Positions 32,406 through 32,805 of a stretch of 32,805 nt of DNA are shown piece after piece. Made by a program: the position numbers and the translations under genes. The stretch covers positions 1 to 32,805 of the forward strand of contig JABDBW010000022.1 in assembly GCA_013288485.1 (NCBI GenBank), read 5' to 3'. Under the pieces are notes generated by a model, which made no database searches, was not told where the DNA came from, and worked only from the letters and a program-made list of their open reading frames with translations. Within the stretch, counting starts at the first letter, position 1, and every line of letters begins with the position of its first letter. Source of the DNA: Bacteroidota bacterium. GTDB lineage: Bacteria > Bacteroidota > Bacteroidia > Sphingobacteriales > Sphingobacteriaceae.

Positions 32406-32753
32406 TTAATTCTTTATTCTGATTGACACCGCATTTTTATGTGCATGTAACCCCTCCAATTCGGCCAATATCTCCACCGATGGCCCTATATTCTTTATGC
32501 CCTCCGGCGTTATATGCTGGAAGGTTATTTTCTTCACAAAAGAATCAACCGATACACCCGAATATGCCCTTGCATACGAGCTTGTAGGTAAAGTATGGTT
32601 AGTTCCCGATGCATAATCGCCCGCGCTCTCTGGCGTTAAATTACCCAGGAAAACCGAACCTGCATTAATAATGCCAGCAGTTAACAGTTTCCAGCTTTCA
32701 GTTGCCAGTATCAGGTGTTCGGGCGCATATTGGTTACTAAAATCCATCGCTTC
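32406..32753 (-). CDS. hisD: Histidinol dehydrogenase HisD, C-terminal part, broken by an inverted junction
   Basis: The 115 coherent residues read [20 protein letters not shown], then [32 protein letters not shown] and a C-terminal [11 protein letters not shown]. These match the last quarter of HisD, including the conserved zinc-ligand region ([17 protein letters not shown] with His). HisD oxidises histidinol to histidine in two NAD-linked steps. Upstream of the Glu codon at 32753-32751 the minus-strand frame no longer resembles HisD. The expected preceding residues are found on the plus strand instead. The gene is therefore partial and disrupted in this sequence, though probably intact in the organism. 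Confidence 0.88.
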   Translation of the reverse strand, partial: EAMDFSNQYAPEHLILATESWKLLTAGIINAGSVFLGNLTPESAGDYASGTNHTLPTSSYARAYSGVSVDSFVKKITFQHITPEGIKNIGPSVEILAELEGLHAHKNAVSIRIKN

Positions 32754-32805
32754 CCCGTGCCGAAATTGTAAAACAAGCGCTGGCCAACTCCTACATCGTG
32801 GTAAC
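32750..32805 (+). other. Inverted hisD fragment (fold-back junction at window end)
   Basis: Read on the plus strand, 32750-32803 gives [18 protein letters not shown]. This is the HisD segment that should directly precede the [13 protein letters not shown] segment encoded on the minus strand; E. coli HisD has LPRADTARQAL just before SNQYGPEH. The two orientations share 4 bp at the junction (CTTC/GAAG, 32750-32753). A chimera from assembly or whole-genome amplification is most likely. Confidence 0.85.

Noticed and set aside
1..32805. tRNA, rRNA, prophage, IS transposase or toxin-antitoxin genes
   Set aside because: None could be recognised on either strand; gaps are short and mostly explained by the word repeats.

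Overview
The window looks like a chromosomal segment of a Bacteroidota bacterium, most likely family Sphingobacteriaceae (Mucilaginibacter/Pedobacter-like). The evidence is GldC, a protein with the gliding-motility/type IX secretion C-terminal domain, bifunctional HisB and HisIE, AT-rich promoters with a TAnnTTTG box, and intergenic word-like inverted repeats of a kind I associate with this phylum. The genus is inferred from gene content; nothing was searched.

Layout, left half (+ strand): a truncated sensor kinase; a DEAD-box RNA helicase heading a tight run with two small membrane proteins and gldC; then a dispersed cytochrome c maturation set (ccmB, ccmC, ccmD, ccmE, ccmF). Two tandem paralogous secreted proteins sit between ccmB and ccmC. 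Glutamate dehydrogenase and a T9SS cargo protein sit between ccmD and ccmE. Next come a DUF2520 Rossmann protein, a [2Fe-2S] ferredoxin with IscX, a 45-residue small ORF, KdsC-like phosphatase and Maf.

Right half (mostly - strand): M1 peptidase, Ppx/GppA phosphatase, DnaJ, GrpE, FtsE with a 67-residue partner, and a LuxC-type acyl-CoA reductase divergent from a 2[4Fe-4S] ferredoxin (+). An NlpC/P60 hydrolase (+) then converges on a WD40 protein. The rest is the histidine operon, transcribed leftward: hisD (partial), hisC, hisB, hisH, hisA, hisF, hisIE.

Three things stand out. (1) hisF is an in-frame fusion to a complete DUF559 endonuclease-like domain. That domain is carried on a 424-bp cassette bounded by inverted CCCCC-NNN-CCCCCTAAAGGGGG ends, and the cassette has replaced only the hisF start codon. 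(2) Almost every roomy intergenic gap from 15 kb rightward holds a different two-armed imperfect palindrome built from short repeated words. About ten word families share one architecture, and many fit to within a few bases of neighbouring start or stop codons. The his operon alone carries five kinds. (3) The last 56 bases contain a fold-back: a piece of hisD reads on the opposite strand to the rest of hisD across a 4-bp microhomology. This is most likely an assembly or amplification chimera at a contig end.
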